This document shows positions 1 through 7,453 of a stretch of 41,105 bases of DNA, piece by piece; position 1 is the first letter of the stretch, and each line of letters begins with the position of its first letter. The position numbers and the translations under genes are program-made. This DNA comes from Oscillospiraceae bacterium (GTDB taxonomy: Bacteria; Bacillota; Clostridia; Oscillospirales; Oscillospiraceae), in the NCBI GenBank assembly GCA_015068325.1, contig SVKQ01000007.1, forward strand, positions 1 through 41,105. Reading direction: 5' to 3'. The notes beneath the pieces are model-generated. The model did no database searches. It had not been told where the DNA came from and worked only from the letters and a program-made list of their open reading frames with translations.

Positions 1-90
1 CCCGGCGGCAATACCGAACCCGGCGGCAATACCGAACCCGGCGGCAATACCGAACCCGGCGGCAACACCGAACCCGGCGGCAACACCGAA
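1..90 (+). repeat. Five tandem 18-bp repeats encoding PGGNTE
   Basis: The unit CCCGGCGGCAAYACCGAA is repeated five times head to tail in frame from base 1. The first three copies have AAT for Asn and the last two AAC; otherwise they are identical. The array is cut by the window edge, so the copy number is a minimum. It encodes the stalk of the surface protein. Confidence 0.95.
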
Positions 91-285
91 CCGTCCGATA
101 TCATCGACATCGACGACCCCAACACACCTTTGACCCCCGGCGGTGACGACACCCCCGGCAAGGACGCCTCCAAGGTCACCAGCACGGCCGTTGCCGTGGC
201 CGGCGGTGTGGGCCTTGTGGCTGCCGGACTGCTGATCTACTTCCTGGCGGCCAAGCGGAAGAAGAAGGACAACGAGAATGAGTAA
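1..285 (+). CDS. C-terminal end of a repeat-containing membrane-anchored surface protein (5' partial)
   Basis: The reading frame is open from the first base, so the start lies outside the window. The visible 94 residues begin with five PGGNTE hexapeptides, then an acidic Pro/Thr-rich linker, one hydrophobic segment of about 20 residues (AVAVAGGVGLVAAGLLIYFLA) and a basic tail KRKKK. This order (low-complexity stalk, membrane helix, positive tail) is that of a Gram-positive cell-surface protein anchored at its C-terminus. I see no clear LPXTG motif before the helix, so sortase attachment is not supported. The stop codon overlaps the start of the signal peptidase gene by 8 bases, so the two are probably translated together and the peptidase may process this protein or one encoded upstream. 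Function of the missing N-terminal part is unknown. Confidence 0.75.
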   Translation, partial: PGGNTEPGGNTEPGGNTEPGGNTEPGGNTEPSDIIDIDDPNTPLTPGGDDTPGKDASKVTSTAVAVAGGVGLVAAGLLIYFLAAKRKKKDNENE

Positions 286-883
286 GAGGCAAACCCCGCC
301 TCGTACCGGCTCACAAAAAAAGGGCGGGAAGTTTCTTCCCGCCCTTTGCAACGTGCTGGGCACGCTGATCCTGATCGGGGTGATCGGCGCCATGCTGCCG
401 CTGTTCCTGCCGAAGTTGCTGGGCTATGAGGTCTACAACATCGTGAGCCCCAGCATGGAGCCGGCGATCCCCATGGGCAGCATGGTGCTGGTGGAGCAGG
501 TGGACCCGGTCGAGGTGGAGCGGGGCGATGTGATCGCCTTTCGCCGGGGCGGCGTGGTGGTCACCCACCGGGTGACGCAGAACCGTGTGGTGGAGGGCGA
601 GTTCATGACCAAGGGCGACGCCAACGCCGAGGAGGACGCCAGTCCCGTGCCCTACGACAATCTGGTAGGCCGGGTCAAGACCCATGTGCCGGTGTTGGGC
701 CAGCTGATGGCCTATCTGACCACCGCACTGGGCAAGGTGTATCTCCTGTGCTTGATCGCCTGCGGCGTGATGTTCCACGTCCTGGCCGGCCGTCTGCGCC
801 AGCGAGCGGCGGAGCGGAGTGGCCGTACCGCGGAGATACCGGGCACGCCGCCCTCCGACGGGCGAGCCCGGCGGGGCCGTTGA
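278..883 (+). CDS. Signal peptidase I, SipW/archaeal-ER type (S26B)
   Basis: A membrane serine protease of 201 residues that removes signal peptides from exported proteins. Residues about 19-47 form the N-terminal membrane helix. The SPSMEP motif carries the catalytic Ser59, and VTHRV has His97 where ordinary bacterial signal peptidases have Lys; this Ser/His pair marks the SipW (S26B) type. A GDAN motif (Asp114) follows, and a second hydrophobic segment lies near residues 148-170. The start ATG overlaps the end of the surface-protein gene by 8 bases. SipW-type enzymes often process only a few dedicated substrates encoded next to them, so the upstream surface protein is a plausible partner, but that is an inference. 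The Arg/Pro-rich C-terminal 30 residues look unstructured. An unusual hairpin lies in codons 14-24 (see separate entry). Confidence 0.88.
   Translation: MSKRQTPPRTGSQKKGGKFLPALCNVLGTLILIGVIGAMLPLFLPKLLGYEVYNIVSPSMEPAIPMGSMVLVEQVDPVEVERGDVIAFRRGGVVVTHRVTQNRVVEGEFMTKGDANAEEDASPVPYDNLVGRVKTHVPVLGQLMAYLTTALGKVYLLCLIACGVMFHVLAGRLRQRAAERSGRTAEIPGTPPSDGRARRGR
319..347 (-). terminator. Terminator-like inverted repeat inside the signal peptidase gene, minus-strand polarity
   Basis: A perfect 13-bp stem (AAAGGGCGGGAAG / CTTCCCGCCCTTT) with a TTT loop lies within the first 24 codons of the signal peptidase gene. On the plus strand it is followed by only three Ts, but on the minus strand it is followed by a run of seven (As 315-321 of the plus strand). 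It therefore looks like an intrinsic terminator for leftward transcription. Confidence 0.6.
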
Positions 884-890
884 AAAAGAG

Positions 891-921
891 AAAACCGGGA
901 ACGGATCGTTCCCGGTTTTTT
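891..921. terminator. Bidirectional terminator between signal peptidase and PTS_EIIC_2 gene
   Basis: Stem AAAACCGGGAACG (891-903) pairs perfectly with CGTTCCCGGTTTT (907-919) across a GAT loop, with T6 on the plus side and A-rich sequence on the other. It sits 7 bases after the signal peptidase stop and downstream of the converging leftward gene. Confidence 0.9.
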
Positions 922-949
922 GTGTCTTTTGCAGGCGGGGGAAGGGTCC

Positions 950-2056
950 TCACAGGTCCAGCTTCAGGTCGCCCTCCTTGATCCAGCCCATCCGCCGCAG
1001 CGGCAGGGCGATGAGCCACGTCAGCACCGCGGGGAGGATGAAGGAGATCAGGAGCAGCCCGATCCAGTCTGCGGCGGTGATGGCGGCCTTGGCGCCGGAG
1101 AGCGTGTCGCTCACCCAGCCGGTGTACACACCGATCTGGCCCACCAGGCCGCAGGTGCCCATGCCGCTGGACACCGGCGCGCCGTTCATCTGCAGGCGGA
1201 ACAGGCAGGTGGCGATGGGTCCCGTGATGGCGGAGGCCAGAGTGGGGGGGATCCACACCCGCACATTCTTGAGGATGTTGGGCATCTGCAGCATGCTGGT
1301 GCCGATGCCCTGGGCCACCAGCCCGCCCCAGCGGTTTTCCCGGAAGCTCATCACGGCAAAGCCCACCATCTGGGCGCAGCAGCCGGCCACGGCGGCGCCG
1401 CCCGCCAGACCCGTCAGGCCCAGCGCCGCGCAGATGGCGGCGGAGGAGATGGGCAGCGTCAGCGCCATGCCCACCGCCACAGACACCAGGATGCCCATCA
1501 GGAAGGGCTGCAGCTCCGTGGCCCACATGATGAACTGCCCCACCGCGCTGGCCGCCTTGCCGATGGGCGCCGCGATCAGTGCCGCGATGCCGACGCCCGC
1601 CAGCGTGGTCACGATGGGCGTCACCAGGATGTCGACCTTCGTCTCCTTGCTCACCAGCTTGCCGATCTCCGCGGCCAGGATGGCCACGAAGAACACGGCC
1701 AGCGGGCCGCCGGCGCCGCCCATATAGTTGGTGGCGAAGCCCACGCCGATCAGCGAGAACAGCACCAGCGGCGGCGCCTGCAGCGCCGAGCCGATGGCCA
1801 CGGCCATGGCCGGCCCCACCATGGCCGAGCACAGGCCGCCGATGGTGTAGTGCATGGCACCCTCGCCCTTGCCGATGGTGACGATGACGGCGTTGAGGAA
1901 GCCGATGTGGAACTGCTGGCCGATGGTGTTCAGAATCGTGCCCACCAGCAGCGTGCAGAACAGGCCCTGGGCCATGGCGCTCATGCCGTCGATGAAGTAG
2001 CGCCGGGCGGAGAAGATGACGTTCTTCCGCCGCAGGAACTCGCGGATCTTTTCCAT
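950..2056 (-). CDS. PTS_EIIC_2 family membrane protein (PfoR-like)
   Basis: A 368-residue polytopic membrane protein. Long hydrophobic Gly/Ala-rich segments are separated by short loops, with motifs such as MGGAGGPLAVFF and MNGAPVSSGMGTCG, which I recognise from the PTS_EIIC_2 group that includes the Clostridium perfringens PfoR protein. By family it resembles the membrane-spanning IIC part of a sugar phosphotransferase transporter, but no IIA or IIB partner lies next to it, so a substrate cannot be named and a stand-alone sensory or transport role is possible. The start is set by AAAGGAG seven bases upstream of ATG. It is transcribed alone from a strong promoter at 2142-2170 and ends at the bidirectional terminator. 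Confidence 0.75.
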   Translation of the reverse strand: MEKIREFLRRKNVIFSARRYFIDGMSAMAQGLFCTLLVGTILNTIGQQFHIGFLNAVIVTIGKGEGAMHYTIGGLCSAMVGPAMAVAIGSALQAPPLVLFSLIGVGFATNYMGGAGGPLAVFFVAILAAEIGKLVSKETKVDILVTPIVTTLAGVGIAALIAAPIGKAASAVGQFIMWATELQPFLMGILVSVAVGMALTLPISSAAICAALGLTGLAGGAAVAGCCAQMVGFAVMSFRENRWGGLVAQGIGTSMLQMPNILKNVRVWIPPTLASAITGPIATCLFRLQMNGAPVSSGMGTCGLVGQIGVYTGWVSDTLSGAKAAITAADWIGLLLISFILPAVLTWLIALPLRRMGWIKEGDLKLDL

Positions 2057-2141
2057 GTGACGTCTCCTTTGCGGATGATAAAAAATGATCGACGAACAGA
2101 CCGCGCCCCACGGCGCAGAGGTCTATTCATCGATTGGCCCT

Positions 2142-2170
2142 ATCATACCCCATTCGGGAAAAAATGTCAA
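2142..2170 (-). promoter_or_regulatory. Promoter of the PTS_EIIC_2 gene
   Basis: On the minus strand TTGACA (2165-2170) is followed after 17 bases by TATGAT (2142-2147). The 5' untranslated region contains a hairpin at 2099-2123 (GACC/GGTC and GCGCC/GGCGC separated by a 3-base bulge) that might have a regulatory role. Confidence 0.85.
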
Positions 2171-2187
2171 TCCCCCAATTCCACTCT

Positions 2188-2215
2188 TTGCAAGCGGGAC
2201 AAAGTGGTGTATAAT
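2188..2215 (+). promoter_or_regulatory. Promoter of lgt
   Basis: TTGCAA (2188-2193), 16-base spacer, TATAAT (2210-2215). The promoter is divergent from that of the PTS_EIIC_2 gene; the two -35 elements are 17 bases apart. Confidence 0.8.
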
Positions 2216-2277
2216 ATACTGCACGCGGTTTTTTGCGGGCGCGCTGCCGCCCCTCCCGCGTAAAGGAGGACTCATCT

Positions 2278-3405
2278 ATGGAACGCATCATGACTGACAG
2301 CCCCATCCGCTTTCCCGGCCTGTTTGGGGACTGGACCTTTACCGCCCCGTCCAAGGCGCTGAACATCGGCCACGGCATTTACTGGTACGGCATCATCATC
2401 GCCGTGGGCCTGGTGCTGGCGCTGGCCTTCTGCATGCGCCGCCGCAGGCAGTACGGGTTGAAGGAGGACGACATCCTGGACACGGTGCTGTGGGGCATCC
2501 CCTTCGGCATCATCGGCGCCCGGCTCTACTACGTCATCTTCTATCTGGACCTCTATCGCAACGCCGACGGCTCCATCCAGTGGAGCAGGACCTACGCCAT
2601 CTGGGACGGCGGCCTGGCCATCTACGGCACCGTCATCGCGGTGGTCATCGTGGCGCTGTGCGTGTCCCGGGCGCGGAAATTCAAGTTCTTCGCCCTGATG
2701 GACCTGGTGGTCATGGGCCTGCTGATCGGCCAGGCCGTGGGCCGCTGGGGCAACTTCATGAACCGGGAGGCCTTCGGCGTGGAGACTACTCTGCCCTGGC
2801 GCATGCAGCTGACCACCGTCACCGGCCAGCTGATCGAGGTACATCCCACCTTCCTCTATGAGAGCCTGTGGAACCTGCTGGGGCTGATCCTCATCGCCAC
2901 GGTGGTGTCCAAGGCCCGCCGCTTCGACGGCGAGAACACCTGCTTCTACTTCCTGTGGTACGGCTTCGGCCGCTTCTGGATCGAGGGCCTGCGCACCGAC
3001 AGCCTGTACCTGTTCAACTGGACCATCGCCGGCGAGCCCATCCGCGTCAGCCAAGCCCTGAGCCTGGTGATGGTGGTGCTGTCGCTGTTCATGCTGCTGT
3101 ACCACATCAAACTCCGCCCCCACAGCCGGGACGAGCTGTACGTGAACATGGTGGCGGCCCGTGAGGCTGCGGCGGCCGCCGCAGCGGAGGATGCCCCCGC
3201 CGCCGATGACGAAGCCCCCGCCGCTGGGACGGAGGATACCGCCACTGCGGCAGAGGCACCCGCCGAAGCGCCTGCCGCAGCAGAGGAGGAGCGACCCGGC
3301 GCCCCTGCGGAGTCTGAGATCCCCGCTGACGACGAAGCCCCCGCCGACGAGGAGACAGCCGTGCCCGCCGAAACCGACACGCCCGCCGCCGGCGCGGCCG
3401 ACTGA
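2278..3405 (+). CDS. lgt: Prolipoprotein diacylglyceryl transferase with a long acidic tail
   Basis: Transfers diacylglycerol from phosphatidylglycerol to the lipobox cysteine of prolipoproteins, the first step of lipoprotein maturation, in the cytoplasmic membrane. Family hallmarks are HGIYWYG (residues 32-38), the signature GRWGNFMNREAFG (155-167), HPTFLYES (189-196) and about seven membrane segments. The ATG at 2278 is chosen because AAAGGAGG sits 8 bases upstream; an in-frame TTG at 2233 has no such site. The core ends near residue 290, the usual length of the family, but the protein runs on to 375 with a tail made almost only of Ala, Glu, Asp, Pro and Thr, which looks disordered. A lipoprotein substrate is encoded at 12251-12823. 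The next gene follows after 43 bases, so they may be cotranscribed. Confidence 0.95.
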   Translation: MERIMTDSPIRFPGLFGDWTFTAPSKALNIGHGIYWYGIIIAVGLVLALAFCMRRRRQYGLKEDDILDTVLWGIPFGIIGARLYYVIFYLDLYRNADGSIQWSRTYAIWDGGLAIYGTVIAVVIVALCVSRARKFKFFALMDLVVMGLLIGQAVGRWGNFMNREAFGVETTLPWRMQLTTVTGQLIEVHPTFLYESLWNLLGLILIATVVSKARRFDGENTCFYFLWYGFGRFWIEGLRTDSLYLFNWTIAGEPIRVSQALSLVMVVLSLFMLLYHIKLRPHSRDELYVNMVAAREAAAAAAAEDAPAADDEAPAAGTEDTATAAEAPAEAPAAAEEERPGAPAESEIPADDEAPADEETAVPAETDTPAAGAAD

Positions 3406-3448
3406 TGCGCGCTTCCCGCTATTCTGTACGAAACGAGGGATCACCGAC

Positions 3449-5074
3449 GTGAACGACAACAAGGCCCCCATCCTGCGCTCCAAGACGTATCTCTATCTGA
3501 CGGAGTTCTTCGCCGGCATGGCGGTGATGGCGGTGGAGCTGGGCGCCAGCCGGCTGCTGGCCCCGTATTTCTCCTCCTCCCAGATCGTCTGGACCATCAT
3601 CATCGCCACCATCATGATCGCCATGGCCCTGGGCAACGTCTACGGCGGCCGCAGCGCCGACCGGGACCCGAATCCGGACCGGCTCTACCGCCGGCTGCTG
3701 ATCGCCGCTGTGTGGATCGCGGCCATCCCGGTGCTGGGCAAATACGTGATCCTGCTGGTGTCCGGCGCGCTGGTGTTTACCGTCAGCCACAATCTGCTGG
3801 TCATCGCGGCGTTTCTGGCCTGCATGGTCATCTTCGTGTTTCCCTGCTTCCTGCTGGGCACGGTGACGCCCTCGCTGGTCAAGTACGCGGTGGACAGCCT
3901 GGACGCCAGCGGCCGCACAGTGGGCAACCTGAACGCCTTCAACACCGTGGGCAGCATCCTGGGCACGTTCCTGCCTACCTTTGTCACCATCCCCGCCGTG
4001 GGCACCGCCATCACGTTCCTGATTTTCTCCGGCGTGATCCTGGTGCTGGCGCTGGTGTATTTCATCAGCCGCCGCGCCCGCCCCATGGGCTGTGCCGCGG
4101 CGGCGGTGCTGTTTGCCGCATGTGCCATCCTGGGCCACAGCGACAGCTTCGCCTTCTGGGAGAAGGACCTGACCTACGAGGGCGAGTCCGTCTACAACTA
4201 CCTGCAGGTTCGTGAGACGGACCGGGACGTGGCCCTCAGCACCAACGTGCTCTTCGGCATCCAGTCGGTGCTGGAGAAGGACGGCCGTCTCTCCGGCATG
4301 TACTATGACTACGCCATGGCCGCCCCGGTGATGGCCCGGGCCAACGGCGCCGACGTGGCCCAAGACGTGCTGATCCTGGGCATGGGCACCGGCACCTACT
4401 ACCACCAGTGCGATGCCTATTTCACCGGCTTCACCATGACCGGCGTGGAGATCGACCAGAAGATCACTGATCTGGCCCACACCTACTTTGAGCTGCCGGC
4501 GGACGCCGACGTGGTCACCTACGATGGCCGGGCCTATCTGGCGGCGGTGGACAGCACCTACGACGTCATCATGGTGGACGCCTATCAGGACATCACCATC
4601 CCGTTCCAGATGTCTTCGGCAGAGTTCTTCCGCCTGGTGCGGGATCACCTGAACCCCGGCGGCGTCATGGTGGTCAACATGAACATGCGCTCCGGCAGCG
4701 AGGGCAGCATCAACGAGTATCTGCAGGATACCATCGCCTCGGTGTTCCCCTCCGTGACCACCGTGGACGTGCCCTTCTACACCAACCGGGAGCTGTTCGC
4801 CTCCGACCGGCCGGTGGAGGAGGAGGCCTATCTGGCGGCACTGGCGGAAATGGCCGCCCCGCTGGACGCGGCGCGCCGGGAGGAGCTGACAGACTTCCTG
4901 TCCGCCGTGCCGGACCGGCTGACCGCCTACACCGGCGGCGACCGGCTGCTGACCGACGACAAGGCCCCGGTGGAGCTGCTGGGCATGCGGGTCATCGACG
5001 AGATCATCGCCGATGAGCTGGCCTATTACAGAGAGAAGGGTCTGGCCGAGTCCCTGAAGGAGCTGATGGGCTGA
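3449..5074 (+). CDS. Membrane-anchored spermidine synthase-like protein (fused MFS/spermidine synthase)
   Basis: A 541-residue fusion. The first half has about seven to eight hydrophobic membrane segments (ELGASRLLAPYFSSSQIVWT at the start of the block). The second half is a Rossmann-fold aminopropyl/methyltransferase-like domain with LILGMGTGTYYHQC as the nucleotide-binding loop, GVEID as the acidic strand end and MVDAYQD where spermidine synthases have their catalytic Asp region. By family it may make polyamines or alkylate another substrate; many fused members are biochemically uncharacterised, so the reaction is not assigned. The start is taken as GTG at 3449 with GAGG upstream, matching the usual N-terminus just before the first helix; upstream in-frame codons are the out-of-frame lgt tail. 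It ends at a strong terminator. Confidence 0.8.
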   Translation: MNDNKAPILRSKTYLYLTEFFAGMAVMAVELGASRLLAPYFSSSQIVWTIIIATIMIAMALGNVYGGRSADRDPNPDRLYRRLLIAAVWIAAIPVLGKYVILLVSGALVFTVSHNLLVIAAFLACMVIFVFPCFLLGTVTPSLVKYAVDSLDASGRTVGNLNAFNTVGSILGTFLPTFVTIPAVGTAITFLIFSGVILVLALVYFISRRARPMGCAAAAVLFAACAILGHSDSFAFWEKDLTYEGESVYNYLQVRETDRDVALSTNVLFGIQSVLEKDGRLSGMYYDYAMAAPVMARANGADVAQDVLILGMGTGTYYHQCDAYFTGFTMTGVEIDQKITDLAHTYFELPADADVVTYDGRAYLAAVDSTYDVIMVDAYQDITIPFQMSSAEFFRLVRDHLNPGGVMVVNMNMRSGSEGSINEYLQDTIASVFPSVTTVDVPFYTNRELFASDRPVEEEAYLAALAEMAAPLDAARREELTDFLSAVPDRLTAYTGGDRLLTDDKAPVELLGMRVIDEIIADELAYYREKGLAESLKELMG

Positions 5075-5087
5075 CCACCCCGTCCAT

Positions 5088-5126
5088 AAAAACAGACCCG
5101 CGTACACCGTACGCGGGTCTGTTTGT
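5088..5126. terminator. Bidirectional terminator after the spermidine-synthase-like gene
   Basis: A perfect 15-bp stem AACAGACCCGCGTAC / GTACGCGGGTCTGTT with loop ACC (5091-5123). T-rich on the plus side and A5 (5088-5092) on the other, so it can also stop the converging NlpC/P60 gene. Confidence 0.9.
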
Positions 5127-5147
5127 TTGCTGTTTCGTTTCGGGAGG

Positions 5148-6566
5148 TCAGCCCAGCCGGCGGGCGCCCACATAGTGAGTGTTGTAGTAGCCGCTCATGT
5201 TGGAGATCATCACGCCGCTGCCCCAGCCGGAGGTGGCATGCACCATCTGTCCGCCGCCGATGTAGATGCCCACGTGGGTGGCGGTGCAGCCGCCGGAGGC
5301 GTAAGCGCTGTCATAGAAGAACACCAGGTCACCGGGCTGCAGGTCGCCCCTGCTGACCGGCGTGCCGCAGCTCAACTGTCCGGTGGCGCCGTGGGGGATG
5401 CTGAAGCCGTGCTGGGCGTACACGTACATGGTGAAGCCGGAGCAGTCAAAGCCGCTGGGGGAGGCGCCGCCGTACACGTAGGGCCTGCCCAGATACTGCA
5501 GCGCCGTGGCCACGATGGCGTCGCCGACGCCGCCGGAGGCGGGCTCGGGCTCTTCGACGGGCTCGGGTTCCTCCACGGGTGCGGGCTCCTCAACAGGCTC
5601 GGGCTCCTCCACGGGAGTGGGCTCCTCCACAGGAGTGGGCTCCTCCACAGGAGTGGGCTCCTCCACAGGAGTGGGCTCCTCGACGGGCTCGGGCGCCTCC
5701 ACAGGAGTGGGCTCCTCGGCGGGCTCGGGCTCCGCCGGCTTCTGGGCCACCAGCGTCAGGTAGTCGGCGGCCATGTAGCCGTTGGAGCCGCTGCAGGTCA
5801 CAGCGTACCAGCCGTCGGCATAGCTCTTCACGTCCACATAGGTGCCCCGGGGCGCCGACAGGATGACGGCGCTGCCGGTGTCGGGCTGGGCCCGGAGATT
5901 CAGTGTGTCGCTCTCCACCCGGCCGTAAGTGTGCAGGGTAGAGGCGGGGGTGAGGAAATCGGCGGAGGCATAGCCGATCACGCCGTCATATTTGACCTTG
6001 TACCAGCCGTCGGCCTGGCCCAGCAGGGCCACCGCCGTGCCGCCGCCCAAGGTGGACAGAATGGCGCTGTCGGTGCTGCCGGCGGCACGCAGGCGCACAC
6101 CGCCTGCGTTCACCGTGGCCACGCCCGTCACGGTGCTGCCGGCGATGGTCACCGGTGCAGGGGGCTCCTCAACGGGGGGCTCGACGGTCGGCTCGTTCTC
6201 CTCCGGGGCCTCCGCGGGTACCGGCTCCTCGTCGGGCAGCTCCTCCGGCTCGTCCGTCTCCTCCACCGGCGCCGCTGCAGTCAACGGCCGCTCCGGCGGC
6301 AGGAACTCCTCCTCGCTGCGCTCCTCGGCGGAGGCCAGCAGGGGAGAGGCGATCACGGCGTCGGTGGCCGCCCGGGCCAGGGAGCCAACGTCGGCGGCCG
6401 CACGGGCCAGGGTGCTGCTCTCGCTCTCGCCCACGCTCTCGCTGCGGGGGAGCTCCGGCGTCACGTCACCGGCGTTCCGTCCGCTGATGGCCACTGCAGC
6501 GCCCAGCGACAGCGTCAGCGCCAGCGCCAGCACCACGGATCCTATTTTTCTGCCTGCTCGTTTCAT
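5148..6566 (-). CDS. Secreted NlpC/P60 peptidoglycan hydrolase with SH3 domains
   Basis: A 472-residue exported cell-wall enzyme. It starts with a signal peptide ([20 protein letters not shown]), followed by an acidic low-complexity stretch, two bacterial SH3 domains (about residues 165-290) that bind peptidoglycan, a Pro/Glu/Val-rich spacer of tandem PTPVEE-type repeats, and a C-terminal NlpC/P60 domain. The catalytic residues are visible: Cys375 in FDCSGF, His431 in THVGIYIG and a third polar residue at about His443 (MVHA). Such enzymes cut the D-Glu-to-diamino-acid bond of peptidoglycan stems; the exact bond here is not proven. AAAGGAG seven bases before ATG fixes the start. It is a single-gene unit ending at the terminator shared with the spermidine-synthase-like gene. 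Confidence 0.92.
   Translation of the reverse strand: MKRAGRKIGSVVLALALTLSLGAAVAISGRNAGDVTPELPRSESVGESESSTLARAAADVGSLARAATDAVIASPLLASAEERSEEEFLPPERPLTAAAPVEETDEPEELPDEEPVPAEAPEENEPTVEPPVEEPPAPVTIAGSTVTGVATVNAGGVRLRAAGSTDSAILSTLGGGTAVALLGQADGWYKVKYDGVIGYASADFLTPASTLHTYGRVESDTLNLRAQPDTGSAVILSAPRGTYVDVKSYADGWYAVTCSGSNGYMAADYLTLVAQKPAEPEPAEEPTPVEAPEPVEEPTPVEEPTPVEEPTPVEEPTPVEEPEPVEEPAPVEEPEPVEEPEPASGGVGDAIVATALQYLGRPYVYGGASPSGFDCSGFTMYVYAQHGFSIPHGATGQLSCGTPVSRGDLQPGDLVFFYDSAYASGGCTATHVGIYIGGGQMVHATSGWGSGVMISNMSGYYNTHYVGARRLG
5522..5735 (-). repeat. In-frame 18-bp tandem repeats encoding Val/Glu/Pro spacer
   Basis: Nearly identical 18-bp units (plus strand GGCTCCTCCACAGGAGTG and variants) encode repeated PVEEPT / PVEEPE hexapeptides between the SH3 and NlpC/P60 domains. 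At least four consecutive units around 5610-5680 are nearly identical, flanked by diverged copies. Such arrays change length readily. Confidence 0.9.
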
Positions 6567-6617
6567 TGGGAAACTCCTTTTGCCGCGCTCACGCGCTCTG
6601 TCCGCTCCGAAAGTGCC

Positions 6618-6917
6618 TTACAGTTTGCCGGCCAGCGCCCGCTCCAGCCACACGGCGCCCACGTCCATGGCGGCGTAGAGGCTGTCCTTCTCGGATTTTT
6701 TGATCACCCGGTCCCGGCTCTTCAGATCGGGATCGGTCAGCTGCAGCTGCACGCTGACCCGGGTGGCCACGTCCAGGTCCTGCTCCTTGGCACTGTCCAG
6801 GATCTGGAACATGACGATGTACTTGTCGGCCATGCTGCCGTAGTAGATCAGGTTGTCGATGCGGCGCAGGGGGTGGTTTTTATAGACAAGGCCCTCGACC
6901 TTTTTGCTCTCAGCCAT
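6618..6917 (-). CDS. Conserved-looking small protein of unknown function
   Basis: A 99-residue soluble, charged protein that I do not recognise. It has no signal peptide, membrane segment or obvious metal motif. The order VYKNHPLRRIDNLIYYGSMADKY resembles a compact alpha/beta fold, with a basic stretch SRDRVIKKSEKDS near residues 67-79. The ATG at 6917 is chosen because GGAGGAGA lies 8 bases upstream; an in-frame upstream start would place the ribosome binding site inside the gene. It has its own promoter (6950-6978) and lies just downstream of the ireB homologue on the same strand, separated from it by a terminator. Its stop is 51 bases from the NlpC/P60 start, so readthrough into that gene is possible. 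Confidence 0.75.
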   Translation of the reverse strand: MAESKKVEGLVYKNHPLRRIDNLIYYGSMADKYIVMFQILDSAKEQDLDVATRVSVQLQLTDPDLKSRDRVIKKSEKDSLYAAMDVGAVWLERALAGKL

Positions 6918-6949
6918 ATGGCATTCTCCTCCGATGTTTTTGTAACCAA

Positions 6950-6978
6950 ATTGTAACACACCGTAGCCGTTCTGTCAA
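6950..6978 (-). promoter_or_regulatory. Promoter of the 99-residue protein gene
   Basis: On the minus strand TTGACA (6973-6978), 17-base spacer, TACAAT (6950-6955). Confidence 0.85.
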
Positions 6979-7046
6979 TTCCACAGATATAAAAAAAGTG
7001 TGAACAATCGGCGCGGGAGAGGGCGCATTTTGGCGGAAAAGGGCGC

Positions 7047-7091
7047 AAAAACACTCTGCCGCGGCAATTTTTGCCGCGGCAGAGTGTTTTG
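7047..7091 (-). terminator. Terminator of the ireB homologue
   Basis: A perfect 20-bp stem, AAAACACTCTGCCGCGGCAA at 7048-7067 and its complement at 7071-7090, with a TTT loop. On the minus strand it ends in T5. It lies 19 bases beyond the ireB stop. Confidence 0.92.
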
Positions 7092-7109
7092 TTGAGCTGT
7101 GTGTCGTCT

Positions 7110-7355
7110 TCAAATGTCCAGATAGTGCTTCACCAGTGCCTGCAGCAGTTCATCCCGGTCGATCTTGCAGATCAGCGTCCGGGCAGAGTTGTGGTTGGTG
7201 ATGTAGGTGGGGTCCTCGGACAGGATGTACCCCACGATCTGGTTGATGGGGTTGTAGCCCTTTTCCCGCAGCGCCTCGTAGACGGCGGTCAGTACGTGGT
7301 GGATCTGCTGCTCCTTGTCCTCGGCGGCATTGTACTTCCTGGTGAATTCATCCAT
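7110..7355 (-). CDS. ireB: IreB-family regulatory phosphoprotein (UPF0297)
   Basis: An 81-residue protein matching the UPF0297/IreB family in length and sequence, with the conserved blocks [22 protein letters not shown] and [21 protein letters not shown] (shown here in part). In enterococci IreB is a substrate of the Ser/Thr kinase IreK and restrains cephalosporin resistance; whether that holds in this organism is unknown, and no PASTA kinase is encoded in the window. In many Bacillota this gene precedes ruvX and a DUF1292 gene; those partners are absent here. ATG at 7355 has AAAGGTGG 8 bases upstream, preferred over in-frame GTG codons further up. It has its own promoter and a strong terminator. 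Confidence 0.9.
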   Translation of the reverse strand: MDEFTRKYNAAEDKEQQIHHVLTAVYEALREKGYNPINQIVGYILSEDPTYITNHNSARTLICKIDRDELLQALVKHYLDI

Positions 7356-7401
7356 GGGGGACACCACCTTTCTGTCATTTTTCTGTAACCATTCTGTTAT
7401 C

Positions 7402-7430
7402 AGTATACGACAATTTTTTTTCGATGTAAA
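7402..7430 (-). promoter_or_regulatory. Promoter of the ireB homologue
   Basis: On the minus strand TTTACA (7425-7430), 17-base spacer, TATACT (7402-7407). It lies in the 98-base gap after pheT; no separate pheT terminator is visible. Confidence 0.82.
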
Positions 7431-7453
7431 GAGGGAAATTTCAATTTATCGCA

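Noticed and set aside
1-90. Possible CRISPR array
   Set aside because: The repeats are contiguous with no spacers, in frame, and encode a protein stalk.
920-2263. Long plus-strand frames opposite the PTS_EIIC_2 gene
   Set aside because: Shadow of the membrane-protein gene; composition is His/Gln/Asp-rich and it runs through both promoters.
2233-2277. TTG as the lgt start
   Set aside because: It overlaps the expected 5' leader and the real ribosome binding site lies after it; ATG 2278 is well placed.
5522-5735. Possible CRISPR or satellite DNA
   Set aside because: The repeats have no spacers and lie in frame inside the NlpC/P60 gene.
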